The notes under the pieces were generated by a model, which did no database searches, had not been told where the DNA came from, and saw only the letters and a list, made by a program, of their open reading frames with translations. DNA of 55,472 nucleotides from Pararobbsia alpina (GTDB lineage: Bacteria > Pseudomonadota > Gammaproteobacteria > Burkholderiales > Burkholderiaceae). Of this stretch, positions 42,669-50,483 are shown one piece after another. Location of the stretch: assembly GCF_902859895.1 (NCBI RefSeq), contig NZ_CADIKM010000033.1, forward strand, positions 1-55,472. Direction: 5' to 3'. The translations under genes and the position numbers were made by a program. Position 1 is the first letter of the stretch. Every line of letters starts with the position of its first letter.

Positions 42669-43159
42669 AGCAGCGCCGCATGCAAGGGAGCGCCCTGCGT
42701 CGTGCCATCCTCGAGCGGACGCCGCCAATGGCAGGCGAGCAGGATGCCGCGATATTCGAGACTATCGGCGGCACGGCGTGCAAGGACTTCCTGATCGGCC
42801 GGCGAAAGGTAGTACGCCATCTCCGACACGACGATCAGGTCGAAACGACCCGACGGCCATTCGTCGGGCACCACCCCTTGTTCGACTGTCACGTGCCCAT
42901 GCGCGGTAAGCCGGTGCCGCGCGAGCGCGACGGCTCGTTCGCTCAGGTCCCAAGAGAGGAGCGAATCGCAGCGCAGCGCAAGTTCGGCGCTGAGTTCGCC
43001 ATTCGCGCAGCCGGGCTCAAACGCGCGCCGGTAACGCGAGTGAGTCAGCATCGCGAGCGTCAGCACCCGTTTGCGCTGTTCGTACCAGCACGAACGGAAT
43101 CGCCACGGGTCATCGCTGGCCGCGAACAGCGCATCGAAATGCTGGGGGCCGGCGTTCAT
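42653..43159 (-). pseudogene. NodS-like SAM methyltransferase, 3' truncated
   Basis: From ATG 43159 the frame encodes a class I methyltransferase of the NodS type: FDALFAASDDPWRFRSCWYEQRKR, AFEPGCANGELSAELALRC (SAM-binding Gly motif), LLSWDLSERAVALAR, and FDLIVVSEMAYYL. It ends after PLHAALLAAG at a TAG, 30 or more residues short of the family's usual end, exactly where the opposing sugar-dehydrogenase sequence begins. The start overlaps the PIG-L stub stop (ATGA). It belongs to the ACAD / PIG-L / methyltransferase operon. Confidence 0.82.
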
Positions 43160-43296
43160 AAGTGCGGCTCGCGTGAACCGGGCGTTACGACCTGGCTTGG
43201 GGCGATTACCGGCAACGCGGCGAGTCTTTCCCAGGCCTGCCACTTGGCTTGTGGCGTGTCGCGTTCCGGGAGGATGTGCGAGTTCAGAGTGTCCAT
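43156..43296 (-). pseudogene. PIG-L deacetylase stub (large internal deletion)
   Basis: A 46-residue ORF starting at 43296. It reads like the N-terminal leader of PIG-L-family deacetylases (TPQAKWQAWERLAALPVIAPSQVVTPGSR), just before the metal-binding AHPDDE motif should follow. Instead it goes straight to EPHL and stop. The start overlaps the ACAD stop and its own stop overlaps the methyltransferase ATG, as would be normal for an intact operon, so an in-frame internal deletion of most of the gene fits best. Confidence 0.7.
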
Positions 43297-44519
43297 CCGA
43301 GCGTGGCCGATTCCCGTTGTGTGAGCAGGTCGCCGAGCGCGGCGAGATCGCGTTCCGCGTGGCTCTGCCGTAGGAAGACCGGCAGGTTCGCGACGCAATG
43401 CGCGAAAGCTTCGTTACGGCAGAGGGGGCCTGCGCCGAGCGCGCGGCACGCGTGGTCGAGGATCGTGCTGGTCGCCTGTTCGACGTGCAGACGCGCGCGC
43501 AGCGCGTGCCGGATCGGATCCGCGCGCGGGGTGCGGTCGATCCATGCGGCGGTCTCGCGCAGCACGGCGGCGGCGCCGTCGAGCGCGACGTCCACCGCAC
43601 CGAGATGGGCGGCCCGATGCCCGTCGCGCTTCTCCTTGGCGGCCGCTTGCAGGTGGCGCGCAAGCATGCGCGCCGCGCCGAACCAACAGGCCGCGATACC
43701 CGCGCCGCCGTGCCAGAACCCCGGTCTCGACACGTAGGCGCCGGGTGTGCCGACCAGATGACCACGCACACGTTCGAAGTGGACCTCGGCGCTCGCGGTC
43801 GAGGCCATGCCGACTGCATGCCAGTTGCGCGTCGACATCCGGACGCCGGGCTGGTCAAGCGCGACCGCGACGAGTTGCGGGCGCGCCGCGCGGTCGCGAC
43901 AAGTGACGAGTGCGTGCGTGAGCGAGACCGCGCCCGAGCACCAGCCCTTGGTGCCGAACAAGTCAACCTCGCCGGGCTCCAGGCTTGGGGCGCCGCCAGC
44001 GGGACCGTCGCGCGCCTCGATACGCACGCGCATGTCGGGGGCTTCCGCCGCCCAGACGCCCCAGCGGCTGCCGGACGGTGGCGAGACTGCGCGCAGTTCG
44101 GTGAGGATCGCGAGCGCGTCAGTGTGGCCTTCGAACAGTTTGACGAGTCCGAGATCGCGCTCGGCGACCGCGGCAAGCAGACGCCAGCGCTCGAGCGTAC
44201 GTCCCTGGCCGGGCAGCGGCAGACAGTCGAGTCCACCGTCGACCAGCGTGGCCAATGCGTTGCCGACCGAGGCCGGATCGTCGCGTTCGAAGGCAAGATT
44301 CGCGAGGACGCCGCCAAGTTGCGTGACAGGCTCGGTAAATACGGGTTTGACGGGCGTGTCCGTGCCGTGTTGTCGCGGCGAGTTTTCGGTCGATGGCGCC
44401 GTACTGTGCGCCGGCAGGGCGGACAGGCTGCCCGTCAGTGCGGCATGGGCCGCTTCAGGTGGAACCCGCGCCGGTTCGCGGAATTCGGCAGGCCGCCTGG
44501 AGGCAAGTGTTGCGTTCAC
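43284..44519 (-). CDS. Acyl-CoA dehydrogenase-family protein
   Basis: The 411-residue protein is a divergent ACAD. Recognisable parts are GGLDCLPLPGQGRTLERWRLLAAVAERDLGLVKLFEGHTDAL, a middle beta-domain (GTKGWCSGAVSLTHALVTCR, then LDQPGVRM and WHAVGMASTASAEVHFERV), and the C-terminal helical bundle (GFWHGGAGIAACWFGAARMLA, RARLHVEQATSTILDHACRALGAGPLCRN). A Ser/Ala/Pro-rich leader precedes the enzyme. In relatives this gene heads a small cluster with a PIG-L deacetylase, a NodS-like methyltransferase and glycosyltransferases. Here those downstream partners are broken. The frame is open, but whether it still has a role is doubtful. Confidence 0.82.
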   Translation of the reverse strand: MNATLASRRPAEFREPARVPPEAAHAALTGSLSALPAHSTAPSTENSPRQHGTDTPVKPVFTEPVTQLGGVLANLAFERDDPASVGNALATLVDGGLDCLPLPGQGRTLERWRLLAAVAERDLGLVKLFEGHTDALAILTELRAVSPPSGSRWGVWAAEAPDMRVRIEARDGPAGGAPSLEPGEVDLFGTKGWCSGAVSLTHALVTCRDRAARPQLVAVALDQPGVRMSTRNWHAVGMASTASAEVHFERVRGHLVGTPGAYVSRPGFWHGGAGIAACWFGAARMLARHLQAAAKEKRDGHRAAHLGAVDVALDGAAAVLRETAAWIDRTPRADPIRHALRARLHVEQATSTILDHACRALGAGPLCRNEAFAHCVANLPVFLRQSHAERDLAALGDLLTQRESATLGWTL

Positions 44520-44828
44520 GGCATATTCCTCTCAAGGCGTGCTGGAGGGCCCGCTGGGTGCGCGTCCTCTCAGACGACAAGCAAGCCATGTGCCCGCGCC
44601 TCCTGCGAGTCGAAGAACTCAGGCGCGCGAGGACGCAACAGGCGTCCGGCCTCCGTCGGCCCGCTACTCAGTGCTGAGACCACTGCGCGGATCACAAGAT
44701 GGATCCAATGGTCAAAAGGCCCTTCGCGAGCGAGCCGTCCGGCGGTGCCACCGTTGGTCCTGTTCTAGCGGCACCTCTGCGGCCAGTCTCAACCTTGAGC
44801 CACAGATGGTGACTGTGATCTAAGCGAA
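44520..44828. other. Intergenic stretch, nothing recognised
   Basis: 309 bases between the ACAD start and the kinase remnant. No credible gene was seen. Confidence 0.35.
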
Positions 44829-45319
44829 GCGCCCGAAGTCGAACTTTCTTGGAGCGTCGCTCCGACTAGTATCGACCTAGTCCAGCTGTTTGCCGATGAG
44901 CTGGACCCGTTGCGAGTAGTGCATCCGGACCGTCAGGTCTATCTGGACGTGACCGGTAACTGCAAAGTGTTTGGGATGGCCGACGTCTACAGCAGTTGCT
45001 TGGCAATCTGGTTCTGAATGCGATTAAGTACGGAGCGCGAGCGCAAGACGCGCCGGTACGTGTGACAGCGACCGGTAGCGACACGGAAGTCCTCCTGGAG
45101 GTGAGGAACGCTGGCGCCGTCATCGATCGCTCGACGCTCAACCGCGTCTTTGATCCACTCCAGCGTGGCCCGTACCATCAAGGCAGAGATTCCGTCAGCA
45201 GCCTGGGGCTCGGACTATATATCGCGCGCGAGATTGCCAAGGCCCATGGGAGCGAGATCGACGCGCGATCCGACGAGACGGAAACGGTGTTCTCTGTACA
45301 TCTGCCTTGTGGCAAATAG
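44829..45319 (+). pseudogene. Histidine kinase remnant with a one-base deletion
   Basis: The sequence reads as the C-terminal part of a sensor kinase: VELSWSVAP, IDLVQLFADELDPLR, then QQLLGNLVLNAIKYG (N box), VRNAGAVIDRSTLNRVFDPL, and GLGLYIAREIAKAHGSEIDARSD (G2 box) to a normal end. Up to 44983 the frame is that of base 44874, and after it that of base 44996. Restoring one C (GCCGAC-CGT-CTA) gives the expected GMADRLQQLL reading. The histidine and all sensor domains are gone. It is not expressed as a kinase. Confidence 0.82.
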
Positions 45320-45685
45320 CGCTCATGATGCGTTACGCAGGTCGCTGCGGGAGATGATTTAGTGTGCCGCCCCGCGGGCGTGTTATCGGTGCCCGGGGTC
45401 TATGGCGGACTGCTCGACAAGATACCGTTCGGTGCGGCGAGGAACAAAGGCCTGATACGTCACCGAGCAGCCGGTGCATGTTCCGCAATTCAGCTTGGTC
45501 ATCCAGCACGTTGATGCGCTCCGGACACACAGGCTCCGATCATACTTGGCCGACATGCGACCCTTCGCTCGCCGACACTGATTTCCCAAGGATCGGTTGT
45601 GCCTGTTGATTCACCCGCAAGCGATCGGCGGTCGAGGCCGCACAGTTGGCGAGAGGTGGCACAGGATTGGCAGTATCAATGCGGT
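45320..45685. other. Intergenic region with possible receiver-like trace
   Basis: 366 bases with no firm gene. On the minus strand, [19 protein letters not shown] (about 45450-45515) faintly resembles a receiver domain start, but it is too short to call. Confidence 0.3.
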
Positions 45686-46606
45686 CTACGAGTCATGAGG
45701 GCGGGCCTTAAGCGTTGCAATCATCCGCTCGACCGTGCGCGATGATACGAGACCAAGCCGGTAGCTCACTTCGTCGGGAGGGCAGTCTGCCAGCAGTCGC
45801 CGGCGGCAGTCCGTATTGCGCAGAAGGCGCGGACTCATCTCTTCCGCTTGGACGTGGATAGCAAGCAACGCGTCGCGGACGATATTGCCAACCATGGCGA
45901 CGGTATAAGGTTTGCCGCTTTTGTTTGGAAAGAGCAGGGGGCTGTCGGTGTTGATTGCACTTCGAACTTGAAGCCATGTCTCGAGGGTCGGAAGAGCGAA
46001 CGGTTCGATCTGGACCGTCCTCATCGGTCGCGGGCCGTGAGCGATCACGGTCACATAGGGTTGTGAACTTACTAGCCTCACATCTGCGGTTGCCACCCTC
46101 AGAAACTCGGTCGCTGTAACACCGGTGCCAAGCAGAAAGGCGACAACGGCCTTGTTGCGTACCTGACGGACGTCGTCCGTGACTCCCGGCTGAATGGATA
46201 GCTGAAGGCGAGCGTCGGCATCTTCCCGCAAGAATACCGGCTCAGGTTCGTCTGGCCACTGCAGACGACGCAAGAGGTCAAACCCCGGATTATCAGATCG
46301 GATGCCGAGGTCTACGAGATGACGGCACAGACGGTCGATCAGTTTCGCGTACCGGATGCGCGTCGTCGTGTCTTCGGCGAAGCCCCCGCCCGGGGCCAGA
46401 AAGGAGTCAACGTGATCGTTGCCGAACGTGGTCAGCGATACTCCATGCTCGACAAGATAGCGGGCGAACCGATCGAACATGGCGCAATGCTGGATGATCG
46501 AACGCTCAGCAAAGGGTCTTCGATCGGCGCCGGCAGCCTCGTGCTCTTGCCACACCCTGAAGGCTCGAGCGGGGTTCGTGTGCCAAGGTGAAGCGTCGAA
46601 TTTCAT
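45686..46606 (-). CDS. Tyrosine-recombinase-fold protein, catalytic residues apparently missing
   Basis: The 306-residue protein has a core-binding N-terminal domain (RSIIQHCAMFDRFARYLVEHGVSL) and a recombinase-like catalytic domain. Aligned by eye to the family, box I reads GTGVTATEFLRV, where TGLRxxEL carries the first Arg, so Arg is replaced by Thr. Box II reads SPRLLRNTD, where HxLRHT is expected: the first His is replaced and only the Arg is kept. LGH becomes LGL and the Tyr position becomes Met (TVERM). Length is normal and the frame is open. It may be a catalytically dead, DNA-binding descendant, or simply decaying. It sits among truncated genes. Confidence 0.78.
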   Translation of the reverse strand: MKFDASPWHTNPARAFRVWQEHEAAGADRRPFAERSIIQHCAMFDRFARYLVEHGVSLTTFGNDHVDSFLAPGGGFAEDTTTRIRYAKLIDRLCRHLVDLGIRSDNPGFDLLRRLQWPDEPEPVFLREDADARLQLSIQPGVTDDVRQVRNKAVVAFLLGTGVTATEFLRVATADVRLVSSQPYVTVIAHGPRPMRTVQIEPFALPTLETWLQVRSAINTDSPLLFPNKSGKPYTVAMVGNIVRDALLAIHVQAEEMSPRLLRNTDCRRRLLADCPPDEVSYRLGLVSSRTVERMIATLKARPHDS

Positions 46607-46978
46607 AAACTAGTTATTTTATATACTGAGGTTGCGTCACCTCCAATCCTAACGAATCTTCGATTCGCCCACAAACCCTGCCTACAAAAATTGGGCTCAA
46701 AATCGAAAAGTCTATTTGCCGAGATGCAGGTTCTCCTCCCCATAACACTGGCAAGGCTCCTAAATGCACAACAATCTGACATGAGTGGCATAGCGACGGC
46801 TCTTGTTCGTGGTGAACCCTTGCTGGGGCGGGCGGCGTTGATGCCGCCAGGATGAGCGTCCGCGCATGACAAGCCAAGCCAGGGCCCAAGCTGGGTGGCA
46901 TGTGATCAATCGGGGGCTGCCGCTATCTGCGCGACTTCGGTAGGCAATGCGTGACGCCGTACAGCAGCATCGATCCGA
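46607..46978. other. Gene-poor region upstream of the recombinase-like gene
   Basis: 372 bases without a credible gene. The first part (46610-46700) is relatively AT-rich and holds the leader of the minus-strand recombinase-like gene. Confidence 0.35.
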
Positions 46979-47290
46979 TTAAAACGTTGCGAGCGGTAAC
47001 GTGCCCGCCGTGTTTAAAGCGATTTCCCGCGGGCGTTGGCCCAATAGCTGAAGCCTGCGCCGTGTCATCTTCGCGCCCAGCGGACGAAGCTCGTGCTCTA
47101 GCGCGCGCTCGGCCGCAGGTAGCAGCACCGTTTCCTCGTCGGCGACGTGATGCATGACTTCTCGCATCAGTTGCAGAAATAGCTCGTCGTACGCGGCATT
47201 CTCAGGTCCCATCGCGCGCAGCTTGTCGATGATCGCTCGCATTTCGACGGAAGATCGTTCAGATGCGATCGACTTAGTCGCGGACGGATA
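46979..47290 (-). pseudogene. Hemerythrin HHE-domain protein, N-terminally broken
   Basis: The C-terminal part is a clear HHE-type hemerythrin: MRAIIDKLRAMGPENAAYDELFLQLMREVMHHVADEETVLLPAAE, with two metal-ligand His and a Glu, then GAKMTRRRLQLL. A FYPSATKS segment just before may be the end of the first helix-pair (EEIFYPA in relatives). Upstream of about 47290 the frame no longer resembles the family and no proper start is present. So at least half of the domain, including the first ligands, is lost. Confidence 0.72.
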
Positions 47291-47439
47291 GAAGGGCACC
47301 GCTCGCGCAGCGAGTAGACCGCCGCGCGAAAGGGACGCTTGGCGAAAGCCCGTGATCTCATAGACTGCGATGTCACACATGCCGTCGATGCGCGCACAAG
47401 GCGCTGCAGCTGCGGGCCGAAGGCGATCTCTTCGCTCTG

Positions 47440-47545
47440 ATACCGTCGGACATACATATGCCCAACAGCGCGACTGGCATCAATCTCGCCGAGCATGTGC
47501 GCGGCAATTCGCCCAACCTGACGATCGTTCTGATAACACAGCCTG
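47440..47545 (+). pseudogene. Receiver-domain fragment
   Basis: SDIHMPNSATGINLAEHVRGNSPNLTIVLIT, read from the plus strand around 47440-47545, matches the middle of a receiver domain (xDxxMPxxxGxxLAxxxRxxxPxLxVxLxT). Nothing before or after it continues the domain. It is probably a relic of a hybrid kinase or regulator. Confidence 0.55.
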
Positions 47546-47596
47546 TAGTAAGGGGTCCTCGATGTGTTACTCCGAGGTACCCGATATCAAGCAGCC

Positions 47597-47941
47597 TTAC
47601 TTGCCGCCACCGACCCCGCCTGTACCGCCCCCGGCCCCGCCCGCGCCGCCACCAGTCCCACCGGTCCCGCCGCCGGAGTTGGCGCCGCCCTTGCCGCTAC
47701 CCCCCGCGTTTCCGATATTGCCGGTGTTCGGATCATTGGGATTGGCCGTCTTATTGCCCATCGCCGGCGACAACTTCTTCTGCATCGCTCCGGTGTCTCC
47801 ACTATCCGAAGACATGGTGCCCGATGCGTTGGCCGTGCCCCCAGTGTTGTTTTGCGCGGACGCACCGAGCGGGGCAGTGGCAAGCATGATAGCCAGTGCT
47901 CCTGCGCCGAGTGCACAGGTGATTTTGCTGTCCGTCTTCAT
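47597..47941 (-). CDS. Gly-rich secreted protein
   Basis: The 114-residue product has a signal peptide (ALGAGALAIMLATAPLGASA, residues 1-30). The mature part is low-complexity: Asn/Thr/Ser-rich first (NNTGGTANASGTMSSDSGDTGAMQ), then a tail of TGGTGGGAGG-type repeats ending VGGGK. It has no Cys. Secreted proteins of this make-up are common in Burkholderia, often stress-induced, but the role is unknown. It reads on the minus strand towards the receiver fragment. Confidence 0.68.
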   Translation of the reverse strand: MKTDSKITCALGAGALAIMLATAPLGASAQNNTGGTANASGTMSSDSGDTGAMQKKLSPAMGNKTANPNDPNTGNIGNAGGSGKGGANSGGGTGGTGGGAGGAGGGTGGVGGGK

Positions 47942-48268
47942 AATCCCTTTCTTGATAAGTTAGACCGCATGATGCTTAGAGCAACTGCTGTACTCAATCC
48001 CAATTCACGCATCTGCTGATAGCTCCAGCGTGCGGAAAGCGCTCCACGAGTTCACATTGAAGCATTGCGGGAGCGCGATTGTATTGATGGAATGATTGGC
48101 TTCTTGCCCCACTGGACTTTTCGCTAATTCGTTATCCAAAACACTTTGAAAATGCGCTTGACGATCCCGGAAACTGCCGTATGATGGTTTCATGCTGCAT
48201 CGCAGCAAGTGCATCGTTCGGGTTCTGAAATTACCTGGCCACGGCACAAACATTTTTAGGAGTGGTAA
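47942..48268. other. Divergent leader with the phasin promoter
   Basis: 327 bases between two divergent genes. They contain the sigma-70 pair at 48158-48185 for the phasin; nothing else is recognised. Confidence 0.5.
48158..48185 (+). promoter_or_regulatory. Sigma-70-like promoter of the phasin gene
   Basis: TTGACG (48158-48163) and TATGAT (48180-48185) are separated by 16 bases, 83 bases before the phasin ATG. Both hexamers match the consensus at five of six positions or close to it. The ATG itself has TAGGAG upstream. Confidence 0.72.
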
Positions 48269-48865
48269 ATGTTCCCTTATTTTTCTCAGCAGGCTTCCTC
48301 GGGTTTAGGATCGAATTTCCAGACATATATGAACGTGACGAATCGATATATGAACGGCCTCCAGCAACTCACCGAGTTGAATGTGCAGACACTCAGGACG
48401 GTGTATGAAGAAAATACCTCGATTTTGAAGGCAGGCTCTGGCGCGAAACCCGTCGAGTTTCTGGGCTGGCAGTCGACCCTGTCGGCCGAACTTCCGGAGA
48501 AAGCGGCGGCCTATACGCGGCATTTTCTGTCAATCATCCGCGCGACGGAAATCGATATCCTGAATGAGACACGCAGCTATTACGAGCAGTACGGCATCGA
48601 CATGAAGAGCGTACTCGAATCGGCGCTACGCCAGAGCCAGTCGGCGTTGCAGGAACCGGTCGAGCGTGTCTCGAGCCTTATCGCAGCATCGACGGATGCT
48701 GCCAGCGAAACGACGGATGCTGCCAGCGAAACGGCTGAGAGCGCACTTGAAGCGAGCGGGGCAACTTCTCAGAGGACGACCAACGCAAGCGCTTCGACTG
48801 CCGAAGGAGCGGCATCCGAGGCAGCGCCAAGATCTGTCAAAGCCGGCCCGAAGCGTCAATTATGA
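48269..48865 (+). CDS. phaP: Phasin-family protein (PHA granule)
   Basis: A 198-residue phasin, which coats polyhydroxyalkanoate granules. The core is long amphipathic helices (NVTNRYMNGLQQLTELNVQTLRTVYEEN, AYTRHFLSIIRATEIDILNETRSYYEQYG). The C-terminal 60 residues are Ala/Ser/Thr-rich and end basic (KAGPKRQL), and include two copies of TDAASET encoded by a 21-bp tandem repeat. The promoter lies at 48158-48185 and an intrinsic terminator follows at 48905-48924. The next gene encodes a PHA-depolymerase-type esterase, and no phaC synthase is in the window. Symbol is by family, not proven orthology. Confidence 0.85.
   Translation: MFPYFSQQASSGLGSNFQTYMNVTNRYMNGLQQLTELNVQTLRTVYEENTSILKAGSGAKPVEFLGWQSTLSAELPEKAAAYTRHFLSIIRATEIDILNETRSYYEQYGIDMKSVLESALRQSQSALQEPVERVSSLIAASTDAASETTDAASETAESALEASGATSQRTTNASASTAEGAASEAAPRSVKAGPKRQL
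48691..48732 (+). repeat. phaP: 21-bp tandem repeat inside the phasin gene
   Basis: GACGGATGCTGCCAGCGAAAC occurs at 48691-48711 and again at 48712-48732. It is in frame (7 codons) and encodes TDAASET twice, so gain or loss would only lengthen or shorten the C-terminal tail. Confidence 0.9.
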
Positions 48866-48904
48866 ACGTCTCGCCTTTGTGTGCATCACCATTGTTTTCG
48901 GGGC

Positions 48905-48924
48905 CCGCCTCAGGCGGTTTTTTT
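48905..48924 (+). terminator. Rho-independent terminator after the phasin gene
   Basis: CCGCC-TCA-GGCGG at 48905-48917 is followed by seven T residues. It lies 40 bases after the phasin stop and 31 before the next start, so the esterase needs its own promoter or read-through. Confidence 0.9.
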
Positions 48925-48954
48925 ATTGCGCTCCGACGCGCCTAAGGAAAACCG

Positions 48955-50076
48955 ATGAACCCTTTCGATCCGCTCGAGTCGTCGAACGACACATTCTGGT
49001 CGCTTTTGATGCTTGGACCTTTACGGCTCGTGGCGCCGTTCTTTATCGACCCACAGACGACCGTTGCCAGCCCCGCGCTGAAAGTGCGACTGCGGCCGGT
49101 ACGTAAGGAGGCGCCCCCCCACGACAGCGATGCCTCGGATGTGCAATTGCGCGCGGATGAGTTCACTGTCGAGCGGCTCTTGCCGGACGCCGATGGTCCT
49201 CGATGGTTGAGCAGCCACTTCGAGCACGGGGAGGATACGCACCTCTTCAAACTCTATGTTCCAGGCGGCTACACTGGCGAGCCGCTACCGATGATCGTCA
49301 TGCTACACGGCGCGCAACAGGACCCAGACGACTTCGCGGCAGGAACCGAAATGAACGCCGCCGCCGAAGCGAAGGGCTATATCGTCGTCTATCCGTTGCA
49401 GTCGGAAAGTGCCAATCCGCTCAGGTGCTGGAACTGGTTTCGTCCCGCGGACCAGATGCGCGGATCGGGCGAAACGGCGATGCTCGCGGCCCTCACGCGT
49501 GAAGTCATGGCGGCCTGCAACGTCGATCGAACTCGAGTCTATATCGCGGGTATGTCGGCCGGCGGTGCCATGGCAGTCAATCTCGCGGTGACACATCCGG
49601 ACCTCTATGCAGCCGGCGCGATTCATTCGGGCGTGGCCTTCGGGGTCGCCGACGAGCCCCTTTCGGCACTCAGCGCGATGAAAGACGGCATGGTCAAGGC
49701 CCGCCTGCCCGAAACGCTGACCGATGGGGTTCGACCTCGCGCAGTGCCTCTGATCGTCTTTCACGGCGATGCTGACGACACCGTGCATCCGCGTAATAGC
49801 GACCAGATCATCGCAATGAGTCAGCAGCTGCCTAGCGCGCCCGAGACGCAGCCGCCTGCGTCGACCCACACTGGTAACCCAGAGAACGGCCACGCCTATA
49901 CGCGACGCGTCTTTCGCGATCATGAAGGCGTTCCAACCGGCGAGCAGTGGCTCGTGCACGGGCCCGGTCATGCGTGGTCTGGAGGCCACCCTGCTGGTAG
50001 CCATACCGACGTTCGAGGTCCGCATGCGACCCAGGCGATTGTTCGGTTCTTCGGCCAGTTTGCGCTTCCTCTGTAG
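48955..50076 (+). CDS. PHB-depolymerase / LpqC-type esterase
   Basis: The 373-residue protein is an alpha/beta hydrolase of the PHB-depolymerase (esterase_phb) type. It has LPMIVMLHGAQQDPDDFAAGTEMNAAAEAKGYIVVYP (oxyanion region), the lipase box AGMSAGGAM (Ser about residue 200), an Asp in VFHGDADDTVHP, and the catalytic His in GPGHAWSGG. The N-terminal 90 residues have no recognised domain, and no clear signal peptide is seen, only a hydrophobic stretch near residues 14-30. It should cleave PHA oligomers or other esters. It lies after the phasin gene, though a terminator separates them. The ATG has AAGGAAA upstream. Confidence 0.85.
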   Translation: MNPFDPLESSNDTFWSLLMLGPLRLVAPFFIDPQTTVASPALKVRLRPVRKEAPPHDSDASDVQLRADEFTVERLLPDADGPRWLSSHFEHGEDTHLFKLYVPGGYTGEPLPMIVMLHGAQQDPDDFAAGTEMNAAAEAKGYIVVYPLQSESANPLRCWNWFRPADQMRGSGETAMLAALTREVMAACNVDRTRVYIAGMSAGGAMAVNLAVTHPDLYAAGAIHSGVAFGVADEPLSALSAMKDGMVKARLPETLTDGVRPRAVPLIVFHGDADDTVHPRNSDQIIAMSQQLPSAPETQPPASTHTGNPENGHAYTRRVFRDHEGVPTGEQWLVHGPGHAWSGGHPAGSHTDVRGPHATQAIVRFFGQFALPL

Positions 50077-50483
50077 TCGGCCGCACGGCGAATTGTGCCG
50101 GCCGGTCCGATCAACCAGGCCTGTTGCTGGCACCCGCGTCCGACATACGCGGAGTCGCCGCTTGAGCTCCCCACGGGGAAAGACAAGATTGTGAGCGTCG
50201 ACTAAGCGATGGGATGGATCCAAGGACGGGGATGCCATCTGCTGTCTCAACCTTGTCGGCGTCGGTAAATCGGATAAACCGCTCGTTGCTCGATGCGCCA
50301 CTGCCTTAGGGTCTGCGTCATTGGAGGACCGTCCATGCGCCTGCTTCTCGATACACACGTTTACATTTGGCCCGCCATCAAATGCGAGTATCTCCGCTTT
50401 CAGGGGGCCAAACCCTGCGGGCGTGATAGGCCCGTCGCTTGCTGGTAGATGCGTATCCAATCCATTCACGCGAGGAAATCGCC
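50077..50483. other. Intergenic region, nothing recognised
   Basis: 407 bases between the esterase and the SDR gene. No credible gene was seen; the SDR promoter must lie here. Confidence 0.4.

Noticed and set aside
42669-43324. C-terminal third of the 651-codon plus ORF as a real domain of the sugar dehydrogenase
   Set aside because: It is exactly antisense to the methyltransferase and PIG-L stub and carries no family motif.
43398-44768. Plus-strand ORF of 456 codons opposite the ACAD gene
   Set aside because: Shadow with Arg/Gly/Ala-rich composition.
47597-47941. Plus-strand Pro-rich ORF opposite the Gly-rich secreted protein
   Set aside because: Poly-Pro arises as antisense of the Gly repeats; the minus strand has a signal peptide and a proper start.
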